From assembly GCA_051651645.1 (NCBI GenBank), contig JBOFSR010000101.1, forward strand, positions 1 through 23,360: 23,360 bases of DNA. The letters are read 5' to 3'. Source of the stretch: JBOFSR01 sp051651645 (lineage in GTDB: Bacteria > Spirochaetota > Spirochaetia > Treponematales > Treponemataceae). This document shows, piece by piece, positions 15,523 through 21,609 of this stretch (position 1 is the stretch's first letter; every line of letters begins with the position of its first letter). The position numbers and the translations under genes are program-made. The notes beneath the pieces were generated by a model. The model did not search any database. It was given only the letters and a program-made list of their open reading frames with translations, and was not told where the DNA came from.

Positions 15523-16313
15523 TGCTCCAAACAATTGTTGAAAAGTCGCCTTATTTTTTTATAATCGCTGCTCGAAGTCTTGCGTTGATTATGACTTCTC
15601 CGCTTTTGTCGACGCAGGCTGTTCGGCGTGTGGTGCAAATTGCACTTGCAGGCTATATGGCATTTTTGCTTTTGCCCGTTGCCTACTCGGACGGCTGGAA
15701 TATTACGCCTTTTGGTTTGCCGTATTTTTTCTTGCTTGTCGGCGAGGTTATGATTGGCGTCATTACGGGCTTTTATATTTCGCTTATTTTTGCCGCTTTT
15801 AGTTCGGCTGGGCAGTTTTTTACCTACCAAATGGGATTTGGGGCTTCTGAAGTGTACGATGCCTTGGCTCAGGTGGAAAATCCGCTTATGGGGCAGTATT
15901 TTAACCTCATTGCCATGCTGCTTTTTTTGCAGGTTAAGGGATTTCAGCGGCTTTTTTTAGGGGGAATTTTACGGAGTTTTCAGTCATTTAATGCCTTTGC
16001 GTTAATTGAAAGCCGTGAAACTTTTTTGAACTTTTTACTAGCTGGCCTAACCGAACTTTTTTTTGACGCCATGATGATTGCCCTGCCCATTATTGGCACG
16101 CTTTTTCTTATTTCACTGAGTATGGGTATGCTTTCAAAGGCAGCTCCGCAAATGAATCTTTTATCTGAAGGATTTCCTATCACTATTTTAACGGCTTTTT
16201 TCTTGCTGACGATTTTGATGCCGTCCCTTACTGATTTTTTTATTCGATCGTTTGAGATTGCTTTTATCAAACTTGAGCGTCTTTTTGCACAGGTTGCACT
16301 TACCAAATTATAG
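15522..16313 (+). CDS. fliR: Flagellar export apparatus protein FliR
   Basis: A 263-residue polytopic membrane protein of the flagellar export gate, forming with FliP and FliQ the helical pore through which rod, hook and filament subunits pass. Several hydrophobic helices are visible along the whole length, with the family segments LLSTQAVRRVVQIALAGYMA, FTYQMGFGASEVYDA and ALPIIGTLFLISLSMGMLSK. Length is normal for unfused FliR. Translation is coupled to fliQ through the TAATG overlap. flhB, which usually follows fliR (sometimes fused), is not downstream; the next gene is a minus-strand barrel protein, so the flagellar operon is split here. Confidence 0.96.
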   Translation: MLQTIVEKSPYFFIIAARSLALIMTSPLLSTQAVRRVVQIALAGYMAFLLLPVAYSDGWNITPFGLPYFFLLVGEVMIGVITGFYISLIFAAFSSAGQFFTYQMGFGASEVYDALAQVENPLMGQYFNLIAMLLFLQVKGFQRLFLGGILRSFQSFNAFALIESRETFLNFLLAGLTELFFDAMMIALPIIGTLFLISLSMGMLSKAAPQMNLLSEGFPITILTAFFLLTILMPSLTDFFIRSFEIAFIKLERLFAQVALTKL

Positions 16314-16332
16314 CTGTATAACACAGATTCAT

Positions 16333-16358
16333 AAAAAAACACCCACGCTATGCAGGTG
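16333..16358 (-). terminator. Terminator of the downstream barrel gene
   Basis: On the minus strand CACC (16358-16355) pairs with GGTG (16343-16340), followed by seven T at 16339-16333. It is a near copy of the terminator at 17247-17277, so terminator and gene were duplicated together; this copy has a weaker stem. Confidence 0.55.
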
Positions 16359-16382
16359 CTTGTGATTAATTCGCAAAAAATA

Positions 16383-17096
16383 TTAAAATTTATAGCGGTA
16401 TGTAAAGCTAAATCCTAAGGAATCAAAAAGAAGGAGTGCCCTTTCTCCTCGCTCGCTTGTAAAAATGTTATCGTCGGCATATTTTTTTGTAACTCTATCC
16501 GTTACGCCAAGATTATACTGTGTACGCAAGCCAAGAAAGTGCCTTTTTGCAATGACATATTCTACGCCAAGGGCAAATACTAAATCGGTAATAAAACCAG
16601 TATAGTATTCTTTTTTCAGCTCGGATGCGACCAGTTCACCGCTGTCATTAAAAACACTTCCTTCTCCAGAAAGAACAATGTTAAAGTTAGCGCCAAAACC
16701 AGCATAAATATTAAATTTTGCTATGGGAAGTTGTAATCGCAACATAACAGGAATCATTAATTCTCTAAATTCATACGGTATTTCTGTTGACAATTTATTA
16801 ATGTTTACTTTCAAGGATGACGTTGAAATACCAAAGCCCAAGCCTGCTTCAATTCCTAAGTACGGAATAAACTCAAGTACGGCATTTACTGATGCAGTAG
16901 AAGTAATTCTTGCAGCCGTACCGTTTTTTACCTGCATACCACTATCGGCAAAATGTTTATTTGTTTCTTTAATATACGCACCGCGCATAAAGCTTGGTCC
17001 AAGGCCACCAGCGGTAATATCGAGCGAAATATCAATAGCGAATACGGTAAAACTCATGCACAGTACGACTATGGCTAAAGCAATTTTTTTTTCCAT
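16383..17096 (-). CDS. Outer-membrane beta-barrel protein, paralogue A
   Basis: A 237-residue exported protein. Signal peptide MEKKIALAIVVLCMSFTVFA, cut before IDIS. The mature part has eight or so amphipathic strands (ITAGGLGPSFMRGAYI, NAVLEFIPYLGIEAGLGFGI, NFNIVLSGEG, LVFALGVEYVI, FLGLRTQYNLGV) and ends in FSFTYRYKF, a classic C-terminal outer-membrane strand with terminal Phe. It is closely related to paralogue B at 17300-17995: strands are nearly identical while the segments between them, presumably surface loops, differ in sequence and length. It has its own promoter, leader hairpin and terminator, each with a counterpart in B. Function unknown; OmpA/OmpX-like small barrel is the best structural guess. 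Confidence 0.85.
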   Translation of the reverse strand: MEKKIALAIVVLCMSFTVFAIDISLDITAGGLGPSFMRGAYIKETNKHFADSGMQVKNGTAARITSTASVNAVLEFIPYLGIEAGLGFGISTSSLKVNINKLSTEIPYEFRELMIPVMLRLQLPIAKFNIYAGFGANFNIVLSGEGSVFNDSGELVASELKKEYYTGFITDLVFALGVEYVIAKRHFLGLRTQYNLGVTDRVTKKYADDNIFTSERGERALLLFDSLGFSFTYRYKF

Positions 17097-17118
17097 AAAA
17101 AGTCTCCATATTTTTTTT

Positions 17119-17136
17119 CCTAACCCACGGGTAAGG
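17119..17136 (-). promoter_or_regulatory. Leader hairpin of barrel gene A
   Basis: CCTAACCCACGGGTAAGG folds back on itself (one mismatch) and lies in the mRNA leader just before the ribosome binding site GGAG. Gene B has a hairpin at the same place with different bases. Confidence 0.55.
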
Positions 17137-17147
17137 CGATATTCATT

Positions 17148-17176
17148 AGTTTACACAGAAAAAAAATGACAGTCAA
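17148..17176 (-). promoter_or_regulatory. Promoter of barrel gene A
   Basis: On the minus strand TTGACT (17176-17171), 17-base T-rich spacer, TAAACT (17153-17148). The same hexamers and nearly the same spacer occur before gene B. Confidence 0.75.
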
Positions 17177-17210
17177 GGCACTTGTGGCACTGCAAAATAC
17201 AAAGGATTTT

Positions 17211-17248
17211 TATGTGCATACTATATGCTAGCATACTGTATGCACATA
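17211..17248. repeat. 38-bp near-perfect nested palindrome
   Basis: TATGTGCATAC (17211-17221) and GTATGCACATA (17238-17248) are exact inverted repeats; between them sits a second perfect palindrome TATGCTAGCATA (17224-17235). Only the two linking dinucleotides break symmetry. It lies upstream of the gene A promoter and adjoins the gene B terminator. Confidence 0.85.
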
Positions 17249-17277
17249 AAAAAAGCACCCACAGTATGCAGGTGCTT
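17247..17277 (-). terminator. Terminator of barrel gene B
   Basis: On the minus strand AAGCACC (17277-17271) pairs with GGTGCTT (17259-17253), followed by a T-tract to 17247; 22 bases after the gene B stop. Confidence 0.75.
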
Positions 17278-17299
17278 GTAATTAACTAATAAAAATTTA

Positions 17300-17995
17300 T
17301 TAGAATTTGTAGCGGTATGTTAGGCTGAATGCTAATGCGTCAGCAAGAACAAGAGCCTTAGAAGGTTTTTCACCGTCTTCATATCCCCTTCTATCCATTA
17401 AGCCAAGGTTGTATTGTGCACGTAACCCTACAAAGTGTTTTTGTGCAATGGCATATTCTGCACCAAGGGCAAATACTAAGTCTACAACAAAACCAGCATA
17501 CTCGTCTTTTTCCATTTTTTCTACTGTTACCTTGCCTTCTTCCATGTCAAAACCGGAGCTTTTCCCAGAAAGAACAATATTTAAGTTAGCACCAACACCA
17601 GCATAGATGTTAAAATTTGCTACAGGAAGTTGGAAACGCAACATAATAGGAATCATTAATTCCATAAATTCATAAATATTTTTTATCTCCTCGCCACCCA
17701 TAGTAGATTTATAACCCGGCTTTGAAATACCAAAGCCTACGCCTGCTTCAAGCCCCAAATAGGGAATAAACTCAAGCACCGCATTTGCTGATACTGCAGG
17801 AGAAAATACCAGTGAAGCATTATTTTTTGTTGTTGCTCCAAATAGACTATTAGTTATTTCCGCTAATTTCAATTCTTCACCACGAATAAAGCTTGGTCCA
17901 AGTCCACCAGCGGTAACACCCACTGAAAAATCCATAGCAAATGTGCTAAAACTCATGCATAATAATGCTATGCCTAAAATTACACTTTTTTTCAT
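17300..17995 (-). CDS. Outer-membrane beta-barrel protein, paralogue B
   Basis: A 231-residue exported protein with signal peptide MKKSVILGIALLCMSFSTFA and mature start MDFSVGVTAGG. Strand segments match paralogue A closely (NAVLEFIPYLGLEAGVGFGI, ELMIPIMLRFQLPVANFNIY, LVFALGAEYAIAQKHFVGLR) and it ends in FSLTYRYKF. Differences cluster at about residues 40-62, 92-105, 145-165 and 195-215, where A and B share almost nothing, as expected for exposed loops of a small barrel. The ATG follows GGAGG. Promoter, leader hairpin and terminator match those of A, so the duplicated unit spans the whole transcription unit. No function can be assigned; two copies with divergent loops suggest exposure to changing selection at the surface. 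Confidence 0.85.
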   Translation of the reverse strand: MKKSVILGIALLCMSFSTFAMDFSVGVTAGGLGPSFIRGEELKLAEITNSLFGATTKNNASLVFSPAVSANAVLEFIPYLGLEAGVGFGISKPGYKSTMGGEEIKNIYEFMELMIPIMLRFQLPVANFNIYAGVGANLNIVLSGKSSGFDMEEGKVTVEKMEKDEYAGFVVDLVFALGAEYAIAQKHFVGLRAQYNLGLMDRRGYEDGEKPSKALVLADALAFSLTYRYKF

Positions 17996-18019
17996 AAAAA
18001 GCCTCCATGTTTTTTATTC

Positions 18020-18034
18020 CTAACTCAAAGTTAG
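18020..18034 (-). promoter_or_regulatory. Leader hairpin of barrel gene B
   Basis: CTAACTCAAAGTTAG is a perfect 6-bp stem with a 3-nt loop in the leader before GGAGG; it occupies the same position as the hairpin in gene A. Confidence 0.55.
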
Positions 18035-18048
18035 AATATGTACTGGGC

Positions 18049-18077
18049 AGTTTACACGAAAAAAAAATGACAGTCAA
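18049..18077 (-). promoter_or_regulatory. Promoter of barrel gene B
   Basis: On the minus strand TTGACT (18077-18072), 17-base T-rich spacer, TAAACT (18054-18049), matching the gene A promoter. Confidence 0.75.
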
Positions 18078-18140
18078 GGCATTTGTGTCAAAAAAATTGC
18101 GTGGCGTGAGTTTGCAAAAAAAACTGTCTGCAAATCTTAC

Positions 18141-18169
18141 TTGACTTTTATCTAAATTCAAAGTAGCTT
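18141..18169 (+). promoter_or_regulatory. Possible promoter of slyD giving a leaderless mRNA
   Basis: TTGACT (18141-18146), 17-base spacer, TAGCTT (18164-18169), which keeps only the key T, A and final T of the -10. The start would fall at or next to the ATG at 18176, and no ribosome binding site is visible before that ATG. Confidence 0.4.
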
Positions 18170-18175
18170 TTTTAG

Positions 18176-18781
18176 ATGATTATAGAAAAAAACAAAGTGG
18201 TTACCCTTGAGTATACCCTCACAGATGAAAAGAATGAAATACTTGATTCTTCAAAAGATTTAGGTGCACTAGACTATCTTCATGGCTATAAAAATATTAT
18301 TTGCGGTCTTGAAAAAGCTTTAGAAGGCAAAAAAGTTGGCGACAGTTTCAAAGTTGAAATTGAGCCAGAGGACGGCTACGGCATGGTACAAGAAAACTTG
18401 ATTGTAGATATTCCGCGTACTCAGTTTGATAGCGAAACAAAAATTGAGGTGGGAATGCAGTTTGAAGCACAAAACGATTCAGGCGTTCAAGTTGTAACGG
18501 TCGTTGATGTTAGCGATGATACGGTGAAAATTAATGCCAATCATCCACTTGCTGGCGAAAAGCTTTTTTTTGATGTTGAAGTTATTAATATCCGTGACGC
18601 AACCGAAAAAGAAATTGCCGACAGTGATATTGAAAATGATTTTTCATGCGGTTGCTCAGGTGGCTGTGGCGGCGAGGGCGAAGGTCATCACCACGGGCAT
18701 AATCACGGTGAAGGTGGCTGCTGCGGTGGCGGGGAAGGAAAGTCTGGAAGTTGCGGTTGCAATGGTGGTTGCTGTAGTTAA
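18176..18781 (+). CDS. slyD: FKBP-type peptidyl-prolyl isomerase SlyD with Cys/His-rich metal-binding tail
   Basis: A 201-residue protein. Seen: FKBP domain at about 1-70 and 123-140 (VVTLEYTLTDEKNEILDSS, LHGYKNIICGLEKALEGKKV, PEDGYG), an inserted chaperone (IF) domain at about 71-122, and from residue 157 a tail made almost only of Gly, Cys, His and Glu with nine Cys and five His (HHHGHNHGEGGCC). Known role: proline isomerase and folding helper; in E. coli the similar tail binds nickel and feeds hydrogenase maturation. No nickel genes are nearby. No ribosome binding site precedes the ATG. It ends one base from the convergent arsC stop, with no terminator between them. Confidence 0.93.
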   Translation: MIIEKNKVVTLEYTLTDEKNEILDSSKDLGALDYLHGYKNIICGLEKALEGKKVGDSFKVEIEPEDGYGMVQENLIVDIPRTQFDSETKIEVGMQFEAQNDSGVQVVTVVDVSDDTVKINANHPLAGEKLFFDVEVINIRDATEKEIADSDIENDFSCGCSGGCGGEGEGHHHGHNHGEGGCCGGGEGKSGSCGCNGGCCS

Positions 18782-18782
18782 A

Positions 18783-19202
18783 TCACTCAGGGCTAAATTG
18801 CATATTCGTTATTTGTGCTTTTAGTTCAATGATTTTTTGATGAATGATTTTTATTGTCGTAATAAATTCTTCATCACTTTTACCACTGGGGTCATCAAGA
18901 CCCCAATCTTCACGGTGCTTACAAGAAACAATCGGGCATTGTACGTTACACCCCATGGTAATAACAACATCGACGGAAGGAATATCGCTAATAAGCTTGC
19001 TTTTTTGCGTTGCTTCCATGTCAATGGAATACATCTTTTTCATCAATCGCACAGCATCTTGATTAATTTGTGCTTTAATTTCTGTTCCTGCCGAATAGCT
19101 TTCAAAACTCTCGCTAGCAAGGCTTTTTCCAAGGGCTTCGGCAATTTGGCTACGGCATGAGTTATGCACGCAAATAAAGGCAACTTTTGGCTTCATGCTC
19201 AT
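18783..19202 (-). CDS. arsC: Arsenate reductase, low-molecular-weight phosphatase type
   Basis: A 139-residue protein of the thioredoxin-coupled ArsC family. Seen: the P-loop CVHNSCR at residues 11-17 (catalytic Cys11, Arg17), the redox Cys pair within MGCNVQC (Cys85, Cys89), and the general-acid motif DDPSG at 103-107. All residues needed for reduction of arsenate to arsenite are present. Length is normal. The ATG overlaps the stop of the upstream thioredoxin-like gene (ATGA), so the two are one operon and are translationally coupled. No arsenite pump or arsR lies in the window, so export of the product must be encoded elsewhere. Confidence 0.93.
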   Translation of the reverse strand: MSMKPKVAFICVHNSCRSQIAEALGKSLASESFESYSAGTEIKAQINQDAVRLMKKMYSIDMEATQKSKLISDIPSVDVVITMGCNVQCPIVSCKHREDWGLDDPSGKSDEEFITTIKIIHQKIIELKAQITNMQFSPE

Positions 19203-19528
19203 AGTCCAGATTGTTCAATAAAATTTTTTGCATCAGCTACAGAAATCAACTTGCCAAAGACAACAACCTTACCGTCAATTACTAAGGCGGGCGTTTGCAT
19301 TACGCCGTACTGTGCAATTTGCATATCGTCGCCAATATTCAAAACCTCATCACTCAGCCCAAGCTCTTTTACCGCACGTTTTACATTTTCAAAGGAATCG
19401 CTGCTTTTTTTACAGCAAGCACCCAAAACAATAAAGCGTGATTTTTTATCAGCTGAGTGACCTTTGTCGCTGGAGCAACAACACGGTTTTTTTGTCTCTG
19501 ATTTTTTCTTTAAATTAAAAAAGTTCAT
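19199..19528 (-). CDS. Small thioredoxin-fold protein with N-terminal Cys cluster (arsenic operon)
   Basis: A 109-residue protein. Residues 31-109 match the short thioredoxin-like 'redox-active disulfide' family (TM0996/MJ0177 type): FIVLGACCKKS, then ENVKRAVKELGL, YGVMQTPALVIDGKVV with the cis-Pro at residue 80. The expected CxxC is altered: the sequence is C39-K-K-S42 with an extra Cys38 in front, so the second thiol is Ser. The first 30 residues add a basic start and the cluster CCCSSDKGH. The gene is co-transcribed with arsC, so it may supply or relay thiols to ArsC or bind arsenite; this is inference. The ATG follows AAGGAG at 8 bases. Confidence 0.8.
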   Translation of the reverse strand: MNFFNLKKKSETKKPCCCSSDKGHSADKKSRFIVLGACCKKSSDSFENVKRAVKELGLSDEVLNIGDDMQIAQYGVMQTPALVIDGKVVVFGKLISVADAKNFIEQSGL

Positions 19529-19547
19529 TTAAACTCTCCTTTGTTAT

Positions 19548-19563
19548 ATCAATATATTTTGAT
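19548..19563. promoter_or_regulatory. Candidate ArsR-type operator
   Basis: ATCAA-TATATT-TTGAT is an inverted repeat (5-6-5) covering the predicted transcription start of the thioredoxin-like/arsC operon. Its form agrees with operators of ArsR/SmtB repressors. No arsR gene is in the window. Confidence 0.5.
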
Positions 19564-19566
19564 GTG

Positions 19567-19595
19567 AATGTAGTATTAAAAACCCAAAATGTCAA
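19567..19595 (-). promoter_or_regulatory. Promoter of the arsC operon
   Basis: On the minus strand TTGACA (19595-19590), 17-base spacer, TACATT (19572-19567). Confidence 0.7.
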
Positions 19596-19661
19596 GTGAT
19601 TGTATAGCAAACCATACTTGCCACAAGCGTATTTTCACGGATTTTAATTTTTCTCGCGTAT

Positions 19662-19690
19662 TTGACCAAAAAAAATATATGTGATATACT
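19662..19690 (+). promoter_or_regulatory. Strong promoter of carD, predicted leaderless
   Basis: TTGACC (19662-19667), 17-base spacer, TATACT (19685-19690). Seven bases (GAACGTT) separate the -10 from the ATG at 19698, so transcription should begin at or one base before the start codon. Confidence 0.72.
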
Positions 19691-19697
19691 GAACGTT

Positions 19698-20318
19698 ATG
19701 AGTGATAAAATTAGTGTTTATGAAATTGATCAAAAAATTGTCTACCCAAGTCAGGGTGTAGGAAAAATTATTGAAATTAAAGACCAAAAATTTTTGGATA
19801 AAATACTTAAATATTATGTAATTTACATTGAAGTATCTGACATGACAGTACTTATTCCCGTAGACAAAGTTGATGAATTTGGTATTCGCCCCATTGTTTC
19901 TGCACAAGAAGCAGAAAATGCATTAGAGCTAATTTCACAAGATTTTGAGCCAATTACCTCAGACTGGAAATTGCGCTACCAAACTAATTTTGATTTACTA
20001 AAAAAAGGAAGCGTTAGCGACATTGCAACAATTGTTCGCTCACTGTATCACCGTAGTAAGGTAAAAGATCTCCCCATCATGGAACGAAAACTATACGATT
20101 CTGCAAAAAAACTTTTAGAAGATGAAATCTCCTTTGCACTTAATAAACCTGTAAAAGAAATTATCACACTCATTCACTCAAAACTTGAACCACTCGGCGG
20201 AATCCCTGAGGCACGGCAAGGAATTCCCATTCCTTTGAAAGAGGATGACGATGATGACTTTGAAGAGACAGAAGACTTAATCATAGAAGATGAAGACGAC
20301 GATGATTTGGATGATTAA
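19698..20318 (+). CDS. carD: CarD/CdnL-family RNA polymerase-binding regulator with acidic tail
   Basis: A 206-residue protein starting at ATG 19698 (MSDKISVYEIDQKIVYPSQG); a longer frame from 19662 would put the promoter inside the gene. Seen: N-terminal RNA-polymerase-interacting Tudor-like domain (VYPSQGVGKIIEI, VLIPVDKVDEFGIRP), then a helical domain with the conserved Trp90 in TSDWKLRYQ, and SLYHRSKVKDLPIMERKLYD. Known role: binds the polymerase beta subunit and stabilises the open complex, notably at rRNA promoters. Residues 182-206 are almost all Asp and Glu (KEDDDDDFEETED, EDEDDDDLDD), an addition beyond the usual family end. It overlaps ispD by one base (TAATG). Confidence 0.93.
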   Translation: MSDKISVYEIDQKIVYPSQGVGKIIEIKDQKFLDKILKYYVIYIEVSDMTVLIPVDKVDEFGIRPIVSAQEAENALELISQDFEPITSDWKLRYQTNFDLLKKGSVSDIATIVRSLYHRSKVKDLPIMERKLYDSAKKLLEDEISFALNKPVKEIITLIHSKLEPLGGIPEARQGIPIPLKEDDDDDFEETEDLIIEDEDDDDLDD

Positions 20319-21019
20319 TGAAAACCGCAGCAATCATCACAGCCGCAGGGAATTCGACGCGGTTTAGCTTTACCCAAAAAAAAGAATATGCGTTTTTAGA
20401 CAAAGATAAATCAACCGTTTTATCACATATTGTTGATAAATTTTTGGCAACCACACTATTTGATTGCATTGTCATCACAATTCCTGCAAACAGCACAGAG
20501 GAAGCAAAAAAGGCTCTACTATTTTCCCGCTTACTAAAAAGCGATGATTTTGACAAAAAAATCTTTCTTGTTGAAGGCAAGTCAACTCGCCAAGAATCGA
20601 TTTTTGAGGGCTTAAAAAAACTTACCGTATTTCCACAAAAAATTGATTTTGTTTTTATTCACGATGGGGCTCGCCCGTGGATTGAAAAAACGCTGATTAC
20701 CGCAATGTATGACTTAGTCAAAGAAAAAAAAGCCGTTGTGCCAATTATTCCCTCAACCGACACACAAAAAGAAATTGACAACGCCAGCGGAAAAATTGTC
20801 CGTCATTTGCCGCGAAATGCGGTTTTTAATGTGCAAACGCCGCAAAGTTTTGCTTTTGACGCACTTTTTGAAGCCTACACAAAAGCCCATAACTCAACAA
20901 AAACTCTCAGTAGCTATACCGACGATAGCGAAATTTGGGCTGACTTTATGGGCGATGTTTACACCATTACAGGCTGCACTAAAAACAAAAAAATTACATT
21001 TGAAGGCGACTTACAGTGA
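20318..21019 (+). CDS. ispD: 2-C-methyl-D-erythritol 4-phosphate cytidylyltransferase
   Basis: A 233-residue enzyme of the MEP (non-mevalonate) isoprenoid pathway, joining CTP to methylerythritol phosphate. Seen: the nucleotide-binding start IITAAGNSTRF with the following KKEYAFL, DFVFIHDGARPW (metal and CTP binding), PSTDTQKEI, the substrate segment VFNVQTPQSFAFDALFEAY, TDDSEIW and ITFEGDL at the C-terminus. The conserved Lys after the Gly-rich loop is present. Length is normal. The ATG overlaps the carD stop and its own TGA overlaps the GTG of ispF, so all three genes are translated in series. Confidence 0.96.
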   Translation: MKTAAIITAAGNSTRFSFTQKKEYAFLDKDKSTVLSHIVDKFLATTLFDCIVITIPANSTEEAKKALLFSRLLKSDDFDKKIFLVEGKSTRQESIFEGLKKLTVFPQKIDFVFIHDGARPWIEKTLITAMYDLVKEKKAVVPIIPSTDTQKEIDNASGKIVRHLPRNAVFNVQTPQSFAFDALFEAYTKAHNSTKTLSSYTDDSEIWADFMGDVYTITGCTKNKKITFEGDLQ

Positions 21020-21492
21020 TCCGCATTGGCTTAGGCTACGACTTGCACGCACTGGTAGAAAACCGAAAACTCATTATCGGCGGCATTGAAATCCCCTTTT
21101 CCAAAGGATGCCTTGCCCACTCAGACGGCGACGTTTTACTACACGCAATCATCGATGCCTTACTCGGCGCAAGTGCCTTAGGCGACATTGGCGAAATGTT
21201 CCCGCCTTCCAGTGATCAATGGAAAAATGCCGACTCCCGAACGCTTTTGCAGCTGACGTGGCAGCGTGTAAAAACTGACGGCTGGATAATTCAAAACATT
21301 GATTGCGTCGTTGTGCTAGAAGAGCCTAAGTTTTTGCCATTCAGAACAAAAATTCAAGAATGCATTGCCAAGATACTTGAAATTGACAAATCGTCTATTT
21401 TTGTAAAAGCAAAAACTCACGAAAAACTTGGCGACATTGGCAAGGGCAACGCCATCGAAGCCCACGCGGTCTGTCTTCTTTCAAAACCCTAG
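21016..21492 (+). CDS. ispF: 2-C-methyl-D-erythritol 2,4-cyclodiphosphate synthase
   Basis: A 158-residue enzyme of the MEP pathway, acting two steps after IspD. Seen: IGLGYDLHAL with the zinc ligands Asp and His, IPFSKGCLAHSDGDVLLHAI with the third His, ALGDIGEMFPPSS, and KAKTHEKLGDIGKGNAIEAHA near the C-terminus. All zinc ligands are present. Start is GTG 21016, sharing GTGA with the ispD stop; the usual family N-terminus IRIGLGYD begins right after it. IspE (the intermediate kinase) is not in the window. Eight bases after the stop, palindromic element copy 3 begins on the opposite strand. Confidence 0.96.
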   Translation: MIRIGLGYDLHALVENRKLIIGGIEIPFSKGCLAHSDGDVLLHAIIDALLGASALGDIGEMFPPSSDQWKNADSRTLLQLTWQRVKTDGWIIQNIDCVVVLEEPKFLPFRTKIQECIAKILEIDKSSIFVKAKTHEKLGDIGKGNAIEAHAVCLLSKP

Positions 21493-21500
21493 CCTTCTTT

Positions 21501-21598
21501 GGGCGTTACGGCTTCACATCGTTTCGCCGTCGGGCTTTCTGCGGTATCTTTTGAAAACAAAGCGTTTCCAAAAGTATACCGCTGCCAATCCCTAACGC
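21501..21598 (-). repeat. Dispersed palindromic element, copy 3 (98 nt, reverse)
   Basis: Read on the minus strand it begins GCGTTAGGGATTGG and ends CCGTAACGCCC. Outer stem GCGTTA/TAACGC; 3' arm ACGGC/GCCGT almost identical to copy 2; internal arm GCGGTATACTTTTGGAAAC pairing with GTTTTCAAAAGATACCGC, with one bulged A and one G-T pair. It fills the gap between the convergent ends of ispF and the 21610-22005 gene. Confidence 0.88.
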
Positions 21599-21609
21599 AA
21601 AATAAATTC

